A stretch of 5,342 bases of DNA, taken from positions 1-5,342 of the forward strand of contig VBPK01000052.1 in NCBI GenBank assembly GCA_005877225.1, read 5' to 3'. Both the position numbers and the translations under genes were made by a program. Below the pieces are notes generated by a model, which saw only the letters and a program-made list of their open reading frames with translations, did no database searches and was not told the DNA's origin. This stretch comes from Nitrososphaerota archaeon. GTDB taxonomy: Archaea; Thermoproteota; Nitrososphaeria; Nitrososphaerales; Gagatemarchaeaceae. The first letter of the stretch is position 1; the number at the start of each line of letters is the position of its first letter. Shown here one piece after another: positions 4,506-5,342 of the stretch.

Positions 4506-4592
4506 CGCTCCCGTTTCGTCGGCGGAGGACCCAGGGCTCGATTCAAGTGAGGAAAGAGAGCCCCGTCACGTTTGAATGAACAGACGAGACGG
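4281..4592 (+). ncRNA. Candidate structured RNA, unassigned
   Basis: This stretch has a succession of neighbouring inverted repeats: CCGCCTC/GAGGCGG (4281-4287 with 4320-4326), CCCGAC/GTCGGG (4354-4359 with 4367-4372, 7-nt loop), CGAGGC/GCCTCG (4397-4402 with 4406-4411, loop CGA), GCTC/GAGC (4413-4424), CGCCGCC/GGTGGCG (4470-4476 with 4482-4488), GAGCG/CGCTC (4491-4510), and the helix at 4511-4592. The last three abut. The size is near that of RNase P or SRP RNA, but I do not find their conserved cores: a GAGGAAAG at 4549 lacks the rest of the RNase P context, and the SRP helix 8 signature is missing. Some of these helices are expected by chance at this GC content. The strand is a guess. Confidence 0.28.
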
Positions 4593-4840
4593 CGAGGGGG
4601 GTTTCTCATGAGATGTCTCCCGATGCAGTGCCAAAAGTTCCGCACGAAGCTATCCGCGGACTACGAGGACCAGCTGCTGCTCCGCTTGAGTTTCTTGACC
4701 TGTTTTACTCTCCAGTCGGGATAGCACTCAATCTCGCCGAAGCCGGCCGACTAAGTAGTGATCCGCCCAGTCCGAGGCAAACCAGAGAAAATAGTTCTCG
4801 ATGTCATTATGAAAGAGATTGAAAAACAGAGGGAGGTGGC
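4593..4840. other. Stretch without a clear gene
   Basis: I see no convincing gene here. It contains a perfect 10-bp palindrome TCTCATGAGA (4604-4613). One plus-strand frame from ATG 4608 reads protein-like pieces (KFRTKLSADYEDQLLLRLSF, later IRPVRGKPEKIVLDVIMKEI) but is broken by TAG at 4722-4724 and a TAA shortly before 4758, so it could be gene debris. Another frame (4613-4822) is open but looks random. The right end holds a T-rich tract that probably ends the minus-strand gene at 4841. Confidence 0.4.
4811..4826 (-). terminator. T-rich terminator of the surface-protein gene
   Basis: On the minus strand this reads TTTTTCAATCTCTTTC, starting about 15 bases after the TAG at 4843-4841. Archaeal RNA polymerase stops at such T tracts without needing a hairpin. 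Confidence 0.45.
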
Positions 4841-5342
4841 CTACTGTCCGGCCACCACGACTTGGCTAGCTAATGCTTCGTCTCCTAGCACAGACACCAG
4901 GTATTGCTGCCCCGGCACGATCGACTGGCCCCCCTGGAGCGGCTGAACGATGTGGAGGTTGAACCCGAGTGTTATGGTCCCCTTGTAGCCGAGCGTCGCT
5001 GATGCTCCAGCAGTGAGGTTGTACCCCCCGCTGGCGAGTGCTGTCACGACGTCCTCAGCTCCCACTCCCTGCTGATGAGCCGTCAGGATGTACTTCTGGA
5101 TTGGAAGGAGGGTTGCGTTCGGGAGGACGATGAAGATCGCCGACCCGAAGAGAACTGCTGGGGGACGGTCATGCTCCGCGACTATCAAGGGAGTCGCGAG
5201 AGGCGCCACCACGACCAACCTTAGCTTGGTCGACTGGTTTCCCGTGTCCTTGACGGTCAAGCTGAGCGAGGTGGGTGTGAGAGTTGCTGATGTAATCAGT
5301 GCGTTTGACGTGTACCGCTCCTGTACGTCTGTCCACCAGGCC
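4841..5342 (-). CDS. Probable secreted or pilin-like surface protein, N-terminus missing
   Basis: The frame is open to the right edge, so only the last 166 residues are present; a TTG at 5260 lies inside the frame and is not needed as a start. The fragment is rich in Thr, Val, Leu and Ala, with a beta-sandwich look. The segment ITSATLTPTSLSLTVKDTGN (16-35) followed by QSTKLRLVVV resembles the ectodomain strands of archaeal pilins, archaellins and other surface proteins. Further strands include AVLFGSAIFIVLP (62-74) and ATLGYKGTITLGFNL (115-129). Three possible N-glycosylation sites are visible: NQS (35), NAT (75) and NLT (108). It has few charges and no cysteine. No C-terminal anchor is seen; the missing N-terminus would be expected to hold a signal peptide or pilin-type helix (inference). 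The specific function is unknown. Confidence 0.75.
   Translation of the reverse strand, partial: AWWTDVQERYTSNALITSATLTPTSLSLTVKDTGNQSTKLRLVVVAPLATPLIVAEHDRPPAVLFGSAIFIVLPNATLLPIQKYILTAHQQGVGAEDVVTALASGGYNLTAGASATLGYKGTITLGFNLHIVQPLQGGQSIVPGQQYLVSVLGDEALASQVVVAGQ

Noticed and set aside
4531..4555. tRNA T-arm (GGGCTCGATTC)
   Set aside because: No flanking acceptor, anticodon or CCA-proximal stem fits around it.
4541..4600. RNase P RNA, suggested by GAGGAAAG at 4549
   Set aside because: The bases after it do not fit conserved region I, and no matching 3' ACAGAA...GGCUUA segment follows; an ACAGAA at 4231 lies on the wrong side.
1..5342. CRISPR array, insertion sequence, integrase attachment site or tRNA
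   Set aside because: No spaced direct repeats, terminal inverted repeats with target duplication, transposase or integrase-like frame, or tRNA consensus was found on either strand.

Overview
The window looks archaeal. Several genes have an AT-rich TATA-like box centred about 25-27 bp before the start codon, with almost no leader (methionine sulfoxide reductase at 819, CBS gene at 3316, elongation-factor-like gene at 3929). That is the leaderless arrangement of archaea using TBP/TFB. Shine-Dalgarno sequences are mostly absent; one appears at an internal operon gene (before 2663). The small EF-Tu-domain-II-like protein and the CBS plus zinc-finger protein are also archaeal in style. The sequence is moderately GC-rich. 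A Nitrososphaeria/Thermoproteota-type or Thermoplasmata-type genome is possible, but the sequence alone does not settle the lineage.

Layout. A possible gene fragment lies at the left edge. A single-domain cupin follows on the minus strand (153-521), and MsrB is divergent from it (819-1205); their promoters lie at the two ends of a 297-bp spacer. A small ribbon-helix-helix-like protein (1245-1469, minus) converges on MsrB. Next is a tight plus-strand operon of three genes (1563-3052): a stand-alone GyrI-like ligand-binding protein, a TehB/TPMT-like SAM methyltransferase, and a second, different GyrI-like protein. A 59-codon two-helix membrane protein starting with TTG (3078-3257, minus) converges on that operon. 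It shares a near-symmetrical TATA element with the divergent CBS gene (3316-3885), which ends in an eight-ligand RING/PHD-like zinc finger. The EF-Tu-domain-II-like gene (3929-4180) follows on its own promoter. Then come about 660 bp without a convincing gene. This stretch is rich in inverted repeats and holds a low-confidence ORF, a possible structured RNA and possible gene debris. The window ends inside a minus-strand secreted or surface protein gene (4841-5342), cut by the right edge.

How the genes may work together. Cupin, MsrB, two GyrI-like proteins and a thiopurine/tellurite-type methyltransferase are all of the kind used to sense or detoxify small molecules and oxidants, so 153-3052 reads as a stress or detoxification neighbourhood (inference). 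The CBS-zinc protein and the EF-like protein look like separate regulatory or translation-related genes. The points most worth a second look are the CBS-RING-like fusion, the GyrI-methyltransferase-GyrI operon, the small membrane protein, and the structured stretch at about 4281-4592.
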